This document shows positions 1 through 8,781 of a stretch of DNA of 64,000 nucleotides, one piece after another. Both the position numbers and the translations under genes were made by a program. Positions within the stretch are counted from its first letter, which is position 1; the number at the start of each line of letters is the position of its first letter. The stretch spans positions 5,084,501 to 5,148,500 of the forward strand of contig NZ_CP071007.1 of assembly GCF_018417635.1 (NCBI RefSeq), given 5' to 3'. The stretch comes from Pseudomonas sp. SORT22. GTDB lineage: Bacteria > Pseudomonadota > Gammaproteobacteria > Pseudomonadales > Pseudomonadaceae. The notes beneath the pieces were generated by a model that was given only the letters and a program-made list of their open reading frames with translations, did not search any database and was not told where the DNA came from.

Positions 1-1
1 G

Positions 2-604
2 TGGCAGGTCACCGTCGAGCACGCCCCTGAAGCCAGGCCGCTGGAAAGCCTGGCCGAGCATTTCCAGCTGGAGCTGGCCGATGGCCCGCTGCAGATCGTC
101 AGCCTGCCGGGCGTATTCAGCCATGGGCGCCTGGATCGCGGCAGCGCCCTGCTGCTGGAAAACCTCGACCAGCTGCCAACCGGCCACGTGCTGGATTTTG
201 GCTGTGGCGCGGGTGTTCTCGGGGCGGCGATCAAACGCCGTTATCCGCAAAACCGCATCACCCTGCTTGATGTCGACGCCTTTGCCGTGGCCAGCAGCCG
301 CCTGACCCTGGCCGCCAATGGTCTGGAAGGCGAGGTGATCTGCGGCGACGGCATCGATGCCGCGCCGCGCGAGCTGGACGTGATCATCAGCAACCCGCCG
401 TTCCACACAGGTGTTCACACCAATTACCAGGCCTCGGAAAACCTGCTGCGAAAATCGGCCGATCATCTGAAAAAAGGTGGCGAAATGCGCTTGGTGGCAA
501 ATAGCTTCCTGCGCTACCAGCCGCTGATCGAAGAGGCCCTGGGCAACTGCCGGATCCGCGACGAGGGCCAAGGCTTTCGCATCTACCAGGCAACACGCGG
601 TTAA
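2..604 (+). CDS. rsmC: 16S rRNA m2G1207 methyltransferase RsmC, 3' part
   Basis: The frame is open from base 2 to the stop at 604 and enters from outside the window, so about 200 C-terminal residues of a roughly 330-residue protein are present. RsmC methylates N2 of G1207 in 16S rRNA of the 30S subunit using S-adenosylmethionine. The visible part holds the catalytic Rossmann domain: SAM motif I ([11 protein letters not shown]) and the N6/N2-methyltransferase motif NPPFHTG. The N-terminal pseudo-methyltransferase domain is mostly outside. The next feature downstream is a riboswitch leader, so the gene probably ends its own transcript. Confidence 0.93.
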   Translation, partial: WQVTVEHAPEARPLESLAEHFQLELADGPLQIVSLPGVFSHGRLDRGSALLLENLDQLPTGHVLDFGCGAGVLGAAIKRRYPQNRITLLDVDAFAVASSRLTLAANGLEGEVICGDGIDAAPRELDVIISNPPFHTGVHTNYQASENLLRKSADHLKKGGEMRLVANSFLRYQPLIEEALGNCRIRDEGQGFRIYQATRG

Positions 605-851
605 AAAGAGCGCTTGCCGAAACGGATTTGCCTAGGCAGAATCCGCTCCGTCCTAGGGGAGTAGTCTCCCGCGAGCACCCAGCTCGCCCGGTACGCGTCA
701 ACATACTTGGTCCACAGACCATGGCGCGTGCGACCCACGGTCCGCACAGACGGACCCAGGGTTTGACAAGACCTATGACACGAACACCTTACCCGGGGCG
801 GGAAGGCTGTACGTGTCATAGCCGTGTCGACCCGCCCCCGTAGGAATCCTG
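605..851 (+). promoter_or_regulatory. yybP-ykoY type manganese riboswitch leader
   Basis: This 247-base gap precedes a GDT1-family Mn transporter gene. It carries the conserved loop GGGGAGTAG (656-664) and a second conserved-looking block ACCTATGACA (771-780), both typical of yybP-ykoY Mn2+ aptamers. Downstream, TATGACACG (774-782) is perfectly complementary to CGTGTCATA (812-820), and CGGGGCGGG (794-802) can pair with the C-rich run 831-840 just before the Shine-Dalgarno AGGA. These pairings overlap the aptamer end and look like an expression platform acting near the ribosome site. In this class Mn2+ binding usually turns the exporter gene on. The family is supported by motif plus gene context; the switching mechanism is inferred. 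Confidence 0.85.
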
Positions 852-1439
852 ATGCTGGAATCATTGCTCGTCCCCACCGCGATCGTGGCCCTCGCCGAAA
901 TTGGCGACAAAACCCAATTGCTCGCGCTGATCCTTGCCGCGCGCTTTCGCAAGCCCTGGCCGATCATCGCCGGTATCATTGCCGCTACCCTGGCCAACCA
1001 TGCCGCGGCCGGTGCCGTCGGCGCCTGGTTCAGCACCTTCTTCTCCGCCGCCACCCTGCACTGGATTCTCGCCGCAAGCTTTGCCGCCACGGCACTGTGG
1101 ACGCTGATCCCGGACAAGATGGACGATGACGAAGCCAGCACCGCACGGCGCTTCGGCCCGTTCCTGACCACCCTGATCGCGTTCTTCATCGCGGAAATTG
1201 GCGACAAGACCCAGGTCGCCACGGTGATGCTGGCGGCGCAGTATCCGCACCTGATCATGGTCATTATCGGTACCACCCTGGGCATGCTGATTGCCAACGT
1301 GCCGGTGGTATTGGCGGGTAATTTTGCTGCAGAGAAACTGCCACTGACCCTGATCCGCCGCCTGGCGTCGGCTGCATTCTTCGTCCTGGCCGCGGTGGCG
1401 GTGTATTCGGCGATGCAGGTCAGTGGCTGGATCGGCTGA
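852..1439 (+). CDS. GDT1/TMEM165 (UPF0016) family manganese exporter
   Basis: A 195-residue inner-membrane protein with two homologous halves. Each half carries the hallmark motif E-x-G-D-K-T: EIGDKT at residues 16-21 and again at 115-120, in the first and fourth of about six predicted membrane helices. Bacterial members (for example MneA of Vibrio) export Mn2+; eukaryotic TMEM165/GDT1 moves Mn2+/Ca2+ in the Golgi. The central acidic, charged loop (residues 88-100) is typical. The start has AGGA about 7 bases upstream. The Mn riboswitch in front strongly supports a role in relieving manganese excess. Confidence 0.92.
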   Translation: MLESLLVPTAIVALAEIGDKTQLLALILAARFRKPWPIIAGIIAATLANHAAAGAVGAWFSTFFSAATLHWILAASFAATALWTLIPDKMDDDEASTARRFGPFLTTLIAFFIAEIGDKTQVATVMLAAQYPHLIMVIIGTTLGMLIANVPVVLAGNFAAEKLPLTLIRRLASAAFFVLAAVAVYSAMQVSGWIG

Positions 1440-1444
1440 ATACA

Positions 1445-1500
1445 ATCGCAGGTCAAGCCCGCTCCTACAGTGGCCTGTGGGAGCGGGCATGACCTGCGAT
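1445..1500. repeat. REP inverted pair between convergent genes
   Basis: A near-perfect inverted repeat in which ATCGCAGGTCAAGCCCGCTC is mirrored after a short loop. It is of the Pseudomonas REP type (core GCCCGCTCCTAC) and fills the gap between two convergent genes, where it can act as a bidirectional terminator or mRNA stabiliser. Confidence 0.85.
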
Positions 1501-1502
1501 TT

Positions 1503-2318
1503 TTACTTGCGGGCCTGCTCGTACAACGGCATCACCTTCGGAATCGCCGCCTGCAACGAAGCCTGACGGCTGGCCGACGCCGGGTGAGTGCTCATGAACT
1601 CCGGCTGCGAGCCACCCGAGGCCTGGGCCATCTTGTCCCACAGGCTGATCGCCGCATTCGGGTTGTAGCCGGCGCGGGCGGCCAGCTCCAGGCCGATCAA
1701 ATCGGCTTCGTTCTCGTTGGCGCGGCTGTTGGGCAGGGTCATGCTGTACTGCACCACCGTGTCGGCGATCGCCATGCTGTCCTGGCCCAGGCCCAGCAGG
1801 GCACCGGCGCCCTGGCGAGCCATCTGCACGCCATAGGCCTTGGACATCGCCTCACGACCATGCTCACGCAGGGCGTGGGCGATTTCATGGCCCATGACCG
1901 CAGCGAGCTCGTCGTCGGTCAGCTTGAGTTTTTCGATCAGGCCGCTGTAGACGAAGATCTTGCCACCCGGGCCGCAGTTGGCGTTGAGCTCGTCGCTCTT
2001 GATCAGGTTGACTTCCCAGTTCCACTGCGCCGAGTCCGGGCGGAACTGCGGGGCCTGGGCAATCAGGCGGTCAGCGATCAATTGCACGCGCTTGGCGTTG
2101 TTGCTGGTCTTGTCGAGCACACCCTTGCTGGATGCCTCGCCCAGGGTTTGCTGGTAGGACTGGGCATACATCTGGTTGACCTCATCGGTCGACAGCATGC
2201 TGAACATGTATTGCTTACGCTCGACACCCACGGCGCCGCCGCTGGTGGTGTTCACCGCCTGGCAGCCAGCGAGCAGGACGCTGGCGCTCAATGCACCGAT
2301 TACAAATGACTTACGCAT
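1503..2318 (-). CDS. M48 family metallopeptidase, lipoprotein
   Basis: A 271-residue protein beginning MRKSF; this start has GGGAG seven bases upstream, while a frame 21 bases longer has no ribosome site. A lipoprotein signal ends in LLAGC with the lipidated cysteine at residue 19, so the enzyme is anchored in the periplasm, probably to the outer membrane. The zinc-binding HEIAH lies at 144-148 and the third ligand is expected in the ENEAD segment (E204). Related E. coli proteins (LoiP, YcaL, BepA) do quality control of outer-membrane proteins. The exact substrate cannot be told from sequence. Confidence 0.9.
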   Translation of the reverse strand: MRKSFVIGALSASVLLAGCQAVNTTSGGAVGVERKQYMFSMLSTDEVNQMYAQSYQQTLGEASSKGVLDKTSNNAKRVQLIADRLIAQAPQFRPDSAQWNWEVNLIKSDELNANCGPGGKIFVYSGLIEKLKLTDDELAAVMGHEIAHALREHGREAMSKAYGVQMARQGAGALLGLGQDSMAIADTVVQYSMTLPNSRANENEADLIGLELAARAGYNPNAAISLWDKMAQASGGSQPEFMSTHPASASRQASLQAAIPKVMPLYEQARK

Positions 2319-2473
2319 GAAAACACTCCCTTCGAACATGCCGCGTATCCTAGGCCGACTCCGTTGAGCCCGCCATATCCCTGACGAAGAATTCTCCAGA
2401 CGGTGCTCATGCTTTCGCCCGGCCGGGCCGATAACGCAAGGCAGACGCCTTTCCTTGCGCTTGGAGCCCCCTC

Positions 2474-4615
2474 ATGAAGTTCCGGTCGATCCAGTTTTCC
2501 GTCGCCGCCCTGGCCGGCGCCATTGTCCTGAGCATTGTCGCCGCCCTGGTGCTGTACGCCGTGTATTCCGGCGAACGTACCCAGGAGCTGGTGCAAAGCC
2601 GCACCCAGCAGCAATTCGAGGCGGTGATCGAGCAGCGCCTGACCGCCCTGGCGCGGACCCAGGTCAGCGAGATCCAGCGCGGCCTGGAAGCACCGCTACT
2701 GATTGCCAGGGGCCTGGCTACCAGCAACGCCATGCTCGGCATGCAGGACGCCAGCGGCAATCCGCTGCTGAAGATCGAGCGCCAGCAAATGATCGCCCTG
2801 CTCAAGCAGACAGCACTGACCAACCCACTGATCCTCGGCACCTACCTGGGCTGGGAAAGTAACGCCCTGGACCACGACGACGCGCGCTTCGTCGGCACCT
2901 CGATCACCGGTATCGACAGCGCCAGCGGGCGCTTTCTGCCCTGGTGGTTCCGCAACGAAGACGGCAGCCTGGGCCTGGACAAACTGGCCGACGTCAACGA
3001 CCAGACCGTCCTCGCCACCGGCGTGCGCGCCAGTGAGTACTACCTGTGCCCGCGGGAATCAAAGAAAGCCTGCGTGATCGACCCGGCACCTTACAAGGTA
3101 GGCGACAAAGTAGTGATGCTCGCCTCGTTCGTCGAGCCGATCATGATCGACGGCACGTTCCAGGGCATTGCCGGCGCCGACCTGTCGGTGAACTTCATCC
3201 AGGAACTGCTCAATACCGCCGATCGCCAGCTCTATGACGGTGCCGGCGAGCTGGCACTGGTGTCCGGCAACGGCCGCCTGGTGGCCTTTACCAAAGACCC
3301 GGGCAAATTCGGCGAGAAAGCCAGCGACGTCCTCGACGCCAATGCCGCCGCCACCCTGGCGCAACTGAGCGGCGAGAACCTGCACTACGAAGTCGACCAG
3401 GGCGCAGGCCGCATCGAGCTGTACTTGCCGTTCAAGATCGCCAATACCGACGCGCGCTGGACCCTGCTGCTGGAACTGCCGATCAGCGCGGTGATGGCCG
3501 ATGTGCAGAAGTTGCAAAGCGACCTCAGCGACCAGCGCCGCACCGACATCACCGGCATGACCGTGGTCGGCCTGGGTATCGCCGCCCTTGGCCTGCTGGT
3601 GATCTGGCTGCTGGCCCACGGCATTGCCCGGCCACTGCGGCAAATGGTGGCGATGCTCGATGACATCGCCCAGGGCGAAGGCGACCTGACCCGCCGCTTG
3701 AGCAGCGACCGCGCCGACGAACTGGGCTCGATCGCCAAGGGCTTCAACACCTTCCTGAGCAAGTTGCAGGCGATGATCAGCCAGGTGGTGGCCTCGGTGC
3801 AGAAGGTCAGCGACTCCTCCGAACACACCGCCGACATCGCCATTCGCACCAACCAGGGCGTACACAAACAAATGGCCGAGATCGACCTGGTGGCCACCGC
3901 CGTGCACGAAATGACTGCTACCGCCCAGGACGTCGCGCGCAACGCCACCCATGCCGCCCAGGCCGCCAGCAATGCCGACCAGGCCGCACACCAGGGCCTG
4001 GCGATCGTGCGCGATACTTCCAGTTCGATCAGCGCCCTGGCCGAGGAAATCGGTCGAGCAGTGGGTGTGGTGCAGAACCTGGCGCGCGACAGCGAAAACA
4101 TCAACGCCATCCTCACCGCCATCCGCGCGATTGCCGAGCAGACCAACCTGCTGGCGCTTAACGCTGCCATCGAAGCCGCTCGCGCCGGTGAGCAGGGCCG
4201 TGGTTTTGCCGTGGTCGCTGATGAAGTGCGCAACCTGGCGCAGAAAACCCAGCAGGCCACCGAAGAAATCCAGCAGATGATCCAGCAACTGCAGCAAGGT
4301 ACCCGCGATGTGGTGCGGGTCATGGAAGACAGCCAGGGCAAGACCGACGACAGCGTGCAGCAAGCCGCGCGCGCTGCCCAGGCGCTGGAAAGCATTACCC
4401 AGGCAGTGTCGGTGATCAACGACATGAACACGCAGATTGCCAGTGCTGCCGAAGAGCAGAGCGCGGTGGCCGAAGACATCAACCGTAACGTGATCAATAT
4501 TGGCCAGGTGGCCAACGAGGTGGCTGGCGGGGCGGATGAGTCGAGTACCGCCAGCGCCGAGCTGACCAAGCTGGCCGAGCAACAGCGGCGCTTGATCAAT
4601 CAGTTCAGGGTGTAA
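2474..4615 (+). CDS. methyl-accepting chemotaxis protein with dCache sensor
   Basis: A 713-residue chemoreceptor. The first membrane helix is at about residues 9-32, followed by a large periplasmic double-Cache domain (about 33-350), a second helix (about 355-380), HAMP, and a long cytoplasmic coiled coil with the signature tip [20 protein letters not shown]. The sensor carries YLGWE and GRFLPWWF segments at the place where amine/amino-acid receptors bind ligand, but I cannot match the strict amino-acid motif. A loop with two cysteines (CPRESKKAC) may form a disulphide. The start has GGAG eight bases upstream. The gene is monocistronic and its ligand is unknown. Confidence 0.92.
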   Translation: MKFRSIQFSVAALAGAIVLSIVAALVLYAVYSGERTQELVQSRTQQQFEAVIEQRLTALARTQVSEIQRGLEAPLLIARGLATSNAMLGMQDASGNPLLKIERQQMIALLKQTALTNPLILGTYLGWESNALDHDDARFVGTSITGIDSASGRFLPWWFRNEDGSLGLDKLADVNDQTVLATGVRASEYYLCPRESKKACVIDPAPYKVGDKVVMLASFVEPIMIDGTFQGIAGADLSVNFIQELLNTADRQLYDGAGELALVSGNGRLVAFTKDPGKFGEKASDVLDANAAATLAQLSGENLHYEVDQGAGRIELYLPFKIANTDARWTLLLELPISAVMADVQKLQSDLSDQRRTDITGMTVVGLGIAALGLLVIWLLAHGIARPLRQMVAMLDDIAQGEGDLTRRLSSDRADELGSIAKGFNTFLSKLQAMISQVVASVQKVSDSSEHTADIAIRTNQGVHKQMAEIDLVATAVHEMTATAQDVARNATHAAQAASNADQAAHQGLAIVRDTSSSISALAEEIGRAVGVVQNLARDSENINAILTAIRAIAEQTNLLALNAAIEAARAGEQGRGFAVVADEVRNLAQKTQQATEEIQQMIQQLQQGTRDVVRVMEDSQGKTDDSVQQAARAAQALESITQAVSVINDMNTQIASAAEEQSAVAEDINRNVINIGQVANEVAGGADESSTASAELTKLAEQQRRLINQFRV

Positions 4616-4673
4616 AGCCAGCCCCCACAGAGCAAAGGGTCAGCTGAGGGAGCAGGCTTGACCCGCGGTGCTT
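4616..4673. repeat. degenerate REP-like inverted element
   Basis: The gap between convergent genes holds AGCCCCCACAG and, inverted, GAGGGAGCAGGCTTGACCCG. These are recognisable decayed arms of the REP family seen elsewhere in the window, with a mismatched stem. Confidence 0.5.
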
Positions 4674-5297
4674 TTAAGCCGGGGTCAGACACTCCGGCCC
4701 ATTGAGCTTGGGATCATTGACCATATTGGCCAGCACCCGCTCACGCAGCGGCGCCTGGCCGCCCGCCAGCAGCTCGTACAAGCGCGCCGGCGGGGTTTCG
4801 GGATCGAGCCAGGCAGCCTGCCCGGCCTCATCGAGAATCAGCGGCCGGCGCTGGTTCAGCGCCGCCTGGGTTACCACCGCGGTACTCAGCCAGACCTGAT
4901 CCTGCACCGGATATGCCTCCCAGATCGCTGCAAAAAACAACGACGAGCCCTCCCCCGGCGTCAGCCAGTACGGCCGCTTGCGCTGGGTGCCGCGCCATTC
5001 GTAAAAGCCGTTGGCCGGTAGCAGACAGCGACGCAGGCGAAACGCCTCACGGAACATCGGCTGTTCGGCCAGGGTTTCGGCGCGGGCGTGGGCCGGGGTG
5101 CGCGACAAGTCGGTGAGCCAGGCCGGGGTCAGCCCCCAGCGTGCCCGCGCCAGCTCCAGCTGGCCACCCTCGAGGCGGCGCTGGATCAGCACCGAGGCGC
5201 CGGGGGAGATATTCCATTGCGCCTGCTGGTCACTGGGAAATCCCGGCAGGGCAGCAAAGGCGGGAGACCAGCGAAACAGCGCATAACGTCCACACAT
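4674..5297 (-). CDS. SRAP (YedK/HMCES) family protein with altered active site
   Basis: A 207-residue SOS-response-associated peptidase-like protein. The family uses Cys2 to form a thiazolidine crosslink with abasic sites in single-stranded DNA; here the N-terminus MCGRY keeps Cys2. The conserved Glu is present (GFYEW, E100). Against E. coli YedK as I remember it, however, the Asn of the NARxET motif is His (HARAET, H70) and the catalytic His of the IHDRRP motif is Asn (LNQRRP, N148). The family is clear, but the chemistry may differ. The DUF2007 gene starts upstream in the same direction with a 12-base gap. Confidence 0.88.
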   Translation of the reverse strand: MCGRYALFRWSPAFAALPGFPSDQQAQWNISPGASVLIQRRLEGGQLELARARWGLTPAWLTDLSRTPAHARAETLAEQPMFREAFRLRRCLLPANGFYEWRGTQRKRPYWLTPGEGSSLFFAAIWEAYPVQDQVWLSTAVVTQAALNQRRPLILDEAGQAAWLDPETPPARLYELLAGGQAPLRERVLANMVNDPKLNGPECLTPA

Positions 5298-5309
5298 GAG
5301 GGCAAAAAC

Positions 5310-5570
5310 CTAGCAAATCAGGGTTCCGGGGATGTTCTCCGGTTCGTCGCCGGCAAGTGGCTGGGCGCTATTGTACGCGGCGATCAGCTCGCGTGCGCAG
5401 GCAGCCTGCTCATCGGCCACCGCCAAACCGAGCAAACCGTGCATCGGCAGGTCGCCCATGGCGCCCATCAGGTCGCGGCCGACCAGGTGCACTGTGATGC
5501 CTTCGCTGGCGAGCATGCCGATGAGCATTTGTGCTTCGAGCAGGCTTTCAGGGTCGTAGATTCGCTGCAT
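5310..5570 (-). CDS. DUF2007 domain protein (putative signal-transducing protein)
   Basis: An 86-residue protein beginning MQRIYDPESLLEAQMLIGML, the usual opening of DUF2007 proteins: small ferredoxin-like alpha/beta domains of unknown function found in many proteobacteria. It has no signal peptide or membrane helix. Its ATG shares one base with the TGA of the upstream CPXCG gene, so the pair is translationally coupled. The SRAP gene follows after 12 bases, making a three-gene minus-strand operon. Confidence 0.82.
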   Translation of the reverse strand: MQRIYDPESLLEAQMLIGMLASEGITVHLVGRDLMGAMGDLPMHGLLGLAVADEQAACARELIAAYNSAQPLAGDEPENIPGTLIC

Positions 5571-5752
5571 CAGTCATTCTCACCATAAACGTCCAGCATC
5601 CATTCCTCGCCATGCACCTGCAGCACGAAACGGATCGGCTTGCAGCACACCTGACAGTCTTCGATGTACTCCTGATCACCGCCCGACAGGTCCACTGTCG
5701 TCTCGACTTCTTCACCACAATAAGGACAATCGTAAAGCGCTGTCTCCAGCAT
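5570..5752 (-). CDS. CPXCG-motif cysteine-rich zinc-ribbon-like protein
   Basis: A 60-residue protein with a CPYCG pair near the N-terminus (C9, C12) and a second pair in CQVCCKP, forming a small metal-binding ribbon. The family (Pfam Cys_rich_CPXG) is widespread in gamma-proteobacteria and has no known function. It is the first gene of a minus-strand operon with the DUF2007 and SRAP genes and overlaps the former by one base. Confidence 0.85.
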   Translation of the reverse strand: MLETALYDCPYCGEEVETTVDLSGGDQEYIEDCQVCCKPIRFVLQVHGEEWMLDVYGEND

Positions 5753-5873
5753 CGCGGCCTCCCGAGTGACTTGTGCGTATAATTGCCGGTCTATTTACAG
5801 GCCCTGAGTGTGTCTGAGCCGTTTTTCAGACCCCGGCCCTACCTATTACCCTAGCCGTTTCCAACAAGAGAGC

Positions 5874-7040
5874 ATGATGGGCGAATTCGATGCCATCCGA
5901 CCGTACGACGACGCTGAAGTCCCTGCCGTTCTGGCACGGCTGCTCAGCGACCCGGCATTCCTCGATATCCTCACCCACTTCCGCTTCCCGCGCATGGCCG
6001 GGGCCTTCGGCTGGCTGCTCAAGCCGCTGATCGCCCGGCGCCTGCGCAAAGAGTTTGCCGGGGTCACCTGCGTTTCGACCCTGCAGGACAAAGTCGAGTA
6101 CTACGTCGACCATACCATCGAGCGGGCAACCGACGGCGTGACCTACACCGGCGTCGAGCAGCTCAAGGCCGGTACCGCCTACCTGTTCCTGGCCAACCAC
6201 CGCGACATCGTCATGGACCCGGCCTTCGTCAACTATGCCGTGTACCACGCCGGCCTGCCGACCCCGCGCATCGCCATCGGCGACAACCTGCTGCAAAAAC
6301 CGTTCGTCAGCGACATGATGCGCCTGAACAAGAGCTTCATCGTGCACCGCTCGATCACCGGCCGGCGGGAAAAGCTCGCGGCTTACCAGCTGCTGTCGGC
6401 CTACATCAACCATTCGATCCGTAACGACGGCCAGTCGATCTGGATCGCCCAGGCCGAAGGCCGGGCCAAGGATGGTGATGACCGTACCGATTCGGCAATC
6501 CTGAAAATGTTCCACATGAGCCGCAAGGACGAGCCGTTTGGCGCCGTGATCCAGTCGCTGAACCTGAGCCCGGTGTCGATCAGCTACGAGTACGACCCCT
6601 GCGACCAGGCCAAGGCCCGCGAGCTGTATATCCGCGCCACCACCGGCACCTACAGCAAGGCGCCGGGTGAAGACGACATCAGCATCGCCCAGGGCATCAC
6701 CGGCTACAAAGGCCGCGTGCACATCAACTTCGCCCCGCCGGTGACGGAGTTCGTCGAGGACACCAAGCAACTGGCAGCAGAGATTGACCGGCAGATTCTG
6801 GCCGGCTACCGGTTGTTCCCGGTGCATTACCTGGCCTATGCGCAGTGGGCCGATGCCGACCCGGCGCTGGAGGTGCCAGCAGCGGCCAAGGTGTTTGCGG
6901 CCGATGAACTGGCCCGCGCCCAGGCCGAATGGCAGCGCCGCCTGGACGCCTGCCCGGCCGAACAGCGGCCGTACCTGGTGCAGCAGTATGCGATGCCGGT
7001 ACGCAATCAGTACCGGGTCAAGGCGGGGTTGGCGTTGTAA
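5874..7040 (+). CDS. 1-acyl-glycerol-3-phosphate acyltransferase-like protein
   Basis: A 388-residue PlsC-type acyltransferase. I start it at MMGEF, after AAGAG, rather than 66 bases upstream where there is no ribosome site. The segment FLANHRDIVMDPAF (from about residue 105) is the catalytic block. In it His and Asp are five residues apart, one more than the classic H-x4-D, as seen in a subgroup of such proteins. A later block (WIAQAEGRAKDG) resembles the substrate-binding EGxR motif. The C-terminal 120 residues have no feature I recognise. It probably acts at the membrane on a phospholipid precursor. Confidence 0.85.
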   Translation: MMGEFDAIRPYDDAEVPAVLARLLSDPAFLDILTHFRFPRMAGAFGWLLKPLIARRLRKEFAGVTCVSTLQDKVEYYVDHTIERATDGVTYTGVEQLKAGTAYLFLANHRDIVMDPAFVNYAVYHAGLPTPRIAIGDNLLQKPFVSDMMRLNKSFIVHRSITGRREKLAAYQLLSAYINHSIRNDGQSIWIAQAEGRAKDGDDRTDSAILKMFHMSRKDEPFGAVIQSLNLSPVSISYEYDPCDQAKARELYIRATTGTYSKAPGEDDISIAQGITGYKGRVHINFAPPVTEFVEDTKQLAAEIDRQILAGYRLFPVHYLAYAQWADADPALEVPAAAKVFAADELARAQAEWQRRLDACPAEQRPYLVQQYAMPVRNQYRVKAGLAL

Positions 7041-7044
7041 ATTT

Positions 7045-7090
7045 ATCGCGGGTCAAGCCCGCTCCCACAATTAACTTGGGAGCAGGCTTC
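7045..7090. repeat. REP inverted element
   Basis: TCGCGGGTCAAGCCCGCTCC is followed after a short AT-rich loop by an imperfect inverted arm (TGGGAGCAGGCTTCACA). It sits between convergent genes and touches the stop codon of the minus-strand gene. Confidence 0.75.
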
Positions 7091-7349
7091 ACACCCAGGT
7101 GCTGAACCAGGACAACAGCAAGGCCAGCGCCAGGAAGGCAAAGCCAAGAATGTAGTAGAAGCGGTTGATGCGCAGGCTCATGCCATCGATCACCGCTTCA
7201 TCACCAGCCAGGCCCGCCAGGGTTTGCGCCGCGCGGCGGCGGGCACTGTGCAGCAGCAGGCCGCCCGGGCAGGTCAGCAGCAGGGCCAGCAGATTGATCA
7301 GCTTGGCCGGATGGGCGGCGAACAGCCCCCAGATCACTTGCAACGACAT
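7089..7349 (-). CDS. small conserved membrane protein, function unknown
   Basis: An 86-residue protein with two hydrophobic stretches: residues about 14-33 (LINLLALLLTCPGGLLLHSA) and about 65-84 at the C-terminus, separated by a charged segment with an arginine cluster. It looks like a two-helix inner-membrane protein. I do not recognise the family. It is monocistronic, convergent with the acyltransferase gene and divergent from the next small gene. Confidence 0.7.
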   Translation of the reverse strand: MSLQVIWGLFAAHPAKLINLLALLLTCPGGLLLHSARRRAAQTLAGLAGDEAVIDGMSLRINRFYYILGFAFLALALLLSWFSTWV

Positions 7350-7518
7350 CGCAAAACCTCAAAAGAAGTACATCGATACTTTCGACTCGGCGGGCATTCT
7401 ACCCAAGCGCCGTGCCCTTGCCTGTGCTTTGCGACAAATGACGATTAATTCCCGGCGTCACACGCTCGTCATCAAGACACGCCACTCTGTTGGCCGTCGC
7501 CACTTACCGGAGCTTGTC

Positions 7519-7725
7519 ATGCTGCACGCCGAAAACCAGGACCGCCTCTACCTGATCGCCCAGAGCGATGAGCAGCAGGCGTTGATCGACGGCCTGGCGT
7601 TCAACGTCCAGGACCGCCAATGGCTGGTGTACTGCGCCCTGGGCGGGCATGCCCATGAAGACCTGCCCGAGGTCGACGGCCCTACCGGCATCAGCGTGCT
7701 GGACTTCTACGTCGAAGCCGCCTGA
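7519..7725 (+). CDS. small conserved cytosolic protein, function unknown
   Basis: A 68-residue protein beginning MLHAENQDRLYLIAQSDEQQ. The start is chosen because GGAG stands seven bases before this ATG; the longer upstream frame has no ribosome site and non-protein-like composition. It has no signal peptide or membrane helix, is acidic, and is followed directly by an intrinsic terminator, which supports a real short transcript. I do not recognise the family. Confidence 0.65.
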   Translation: MLHAENQDRLYLIAQSDEQQALIDGLAFNVQDRQWLVYCALGGHAHEDLPEVDGPTGISVLDFYVEAA

Positions 7726-7740
7726 ACCTGCAAAAACACA

Positions 7741-7777
7741 AAAGCCCGATGCCTGCCATGCAGACATCGGGCTTTTT
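7741..7777. terminator. bidirectional intrinsic terminator
   Basis: The stem AAAGCCCGATG / CATCGGGCTTT with a 13-base loop is followed by T5, and A-rich sequence flanks the other side. It serves both the short plus-strand gene and the convergent YajG-like gene. Confidence 0.9.
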
Positions 7778-7788
7778 GCTGGTGAGGC

Positions 7789-8373
7789 TTATTCGCCGAG
7801 GATCTGGCCGATGGCCTGGTCCTTGAACAGGCGGGTCAGCGCATCGCTGAGCACATCACCCACCAGCTTGGTGTTGGTTTCCTGGTTCGGCGCCATGCCG
7901 AAGCGCTGGTCCAGCGACGCGCCGTAGCGGCCGCTGTAGCGACGGTTGGCGTTGGCCACGTCAGCCTTGAAGGTAGCGCCGATGGTGGCTTCGGTCACGT
8001 ACATGCCTTCTTTGGGCGACTGGTACTTGAGCTCGGCCAGGGTCACGGTCAGCTGCGGCGCGTTGTAGGCGTTCGGCGTCGGGGTAAAGCCCAGCAGGCG
8101 CACAGCTGCTTCGGCCTGGGCCTGCAGTTTTGGCAGGATGTCGTTGCCGGTCACGGTGATGGCGCTGGTTTCAGGGTACAGGCCGCCACGGGTGCCGAGG
8201 GTTTGCGAAGCGCGACCATCGACCACCTTGACCACCACTGGCTGGCCATGACCGACCGGCGCCAGCTGGGCGTTGAGTTTCGGTTGCGGGCTGAGTTGTT
8301 GCGGGCTGTGGGCACAACCGGCCAGGGTCAGACTGGTCACCGCGATCAAACCGAACAACAAACGTTGCAACAT
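7789..8373 (-). CDS. YajG family lipoprotein
   Basis: A 194-residue lipoprotein beginning MLQRLLFGLIAVTSLTLAGC, with the lipobox LAGC near residue 20 and a mature start CAHSPQQLSPQPKL. The ATG chosen lies eight bases after GGAG; an in-frame ATG two codons upstream is too close to that site. The YajG domain (about residues 25-190) is a conserved periplasmic beta-rich domain found in enteric bacteria and pseudomonads, with no assigned biochemical role. It is expected in the outer membrane. The gene ends at the shared terminator at 7741-7777. Confidence 0.88.
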   Translation of the reverse strand: MLQRLLFGLIAVTSLTLAGCAHSPQQLSPQPKLNAQLAPVGHGQPVVVKVVDGRASQTLGTRGGLYPETSAITVTGNDILPKLQAQAEAAVRLLGFTPTPNAYNAPQLTVTLAELKYQSPKEGMYVTEATIGATFKADVANANRRYSGRYGASLDQRFGMAPNQETNTKLVGDVLSDALTRLFKDQAIGQILGE

Positions 8374-8547
8374 GCTCATCTCTCCAGAATAGGCAGCAAA
8401 GGCCGCCAGTATAACCAGCACGGGGCAGCCCAGCTATCGGCGTGCCATTAGTGAATAAGACAGGCATCCCCGGGCCCGGTTCGCTGTCACAATCGTTTCA
8501 TCACTGCCCGGTTATCCTAGGCTCAGTTCTTCACAGGGATACCCGCC

Positions 8548-8781
8548 ATGTCCTCGCTCCTGGCCCTGCTGTTCAAACGCAACCCGCAACGCTGCTTCGC
8601 CCGCCTCGACGCCCACGGCCTTTGCCAGGCCTTCAAGCAGTGCGCGCAGGCCCCGGCGACCAGTGGCTGGGTGGAAATCAGCGAAATTCGCCTGGCCTGG
8701 CTCAACCGTCCGCTGCCCGCCAGCGCCCGTGTTTCAAAGCGTGTCAGTGGAAACTGGCTGCAACGCAGCCTCGCCGCCTGA
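8548..8781 (+). CDS. small conserved protein, function unknown
   Basis: A 77-residue basic protein beginning MSSLLALLFKRNPQRCFARL, with AGGGA about 8 bases before the ATG. It has two or three cysteines, no signal peptide and no long hydrophobic segment. Codon usage resembles the neighbours, and the ORF sits alone between the divergent YajG-like gene and the long mqo leader. I do not recognise the family. Confidence 0.62.
   Translation: MSSLLALLFKRNPQRCFARLDAHGLCQAFKQCAQAPATSGWVEISEIRLAWLNRPLPASARVSKRVSGNWLQRSLAA

Noticed and set aside
3059..4582. Long open frame (507 codons) on the minus strand opposite the chemoreceptor
   Set aside because: Mirror frame of a GC-rich gene; composition rich in His, Gly and Asp without family motifs, and no ribosome site.
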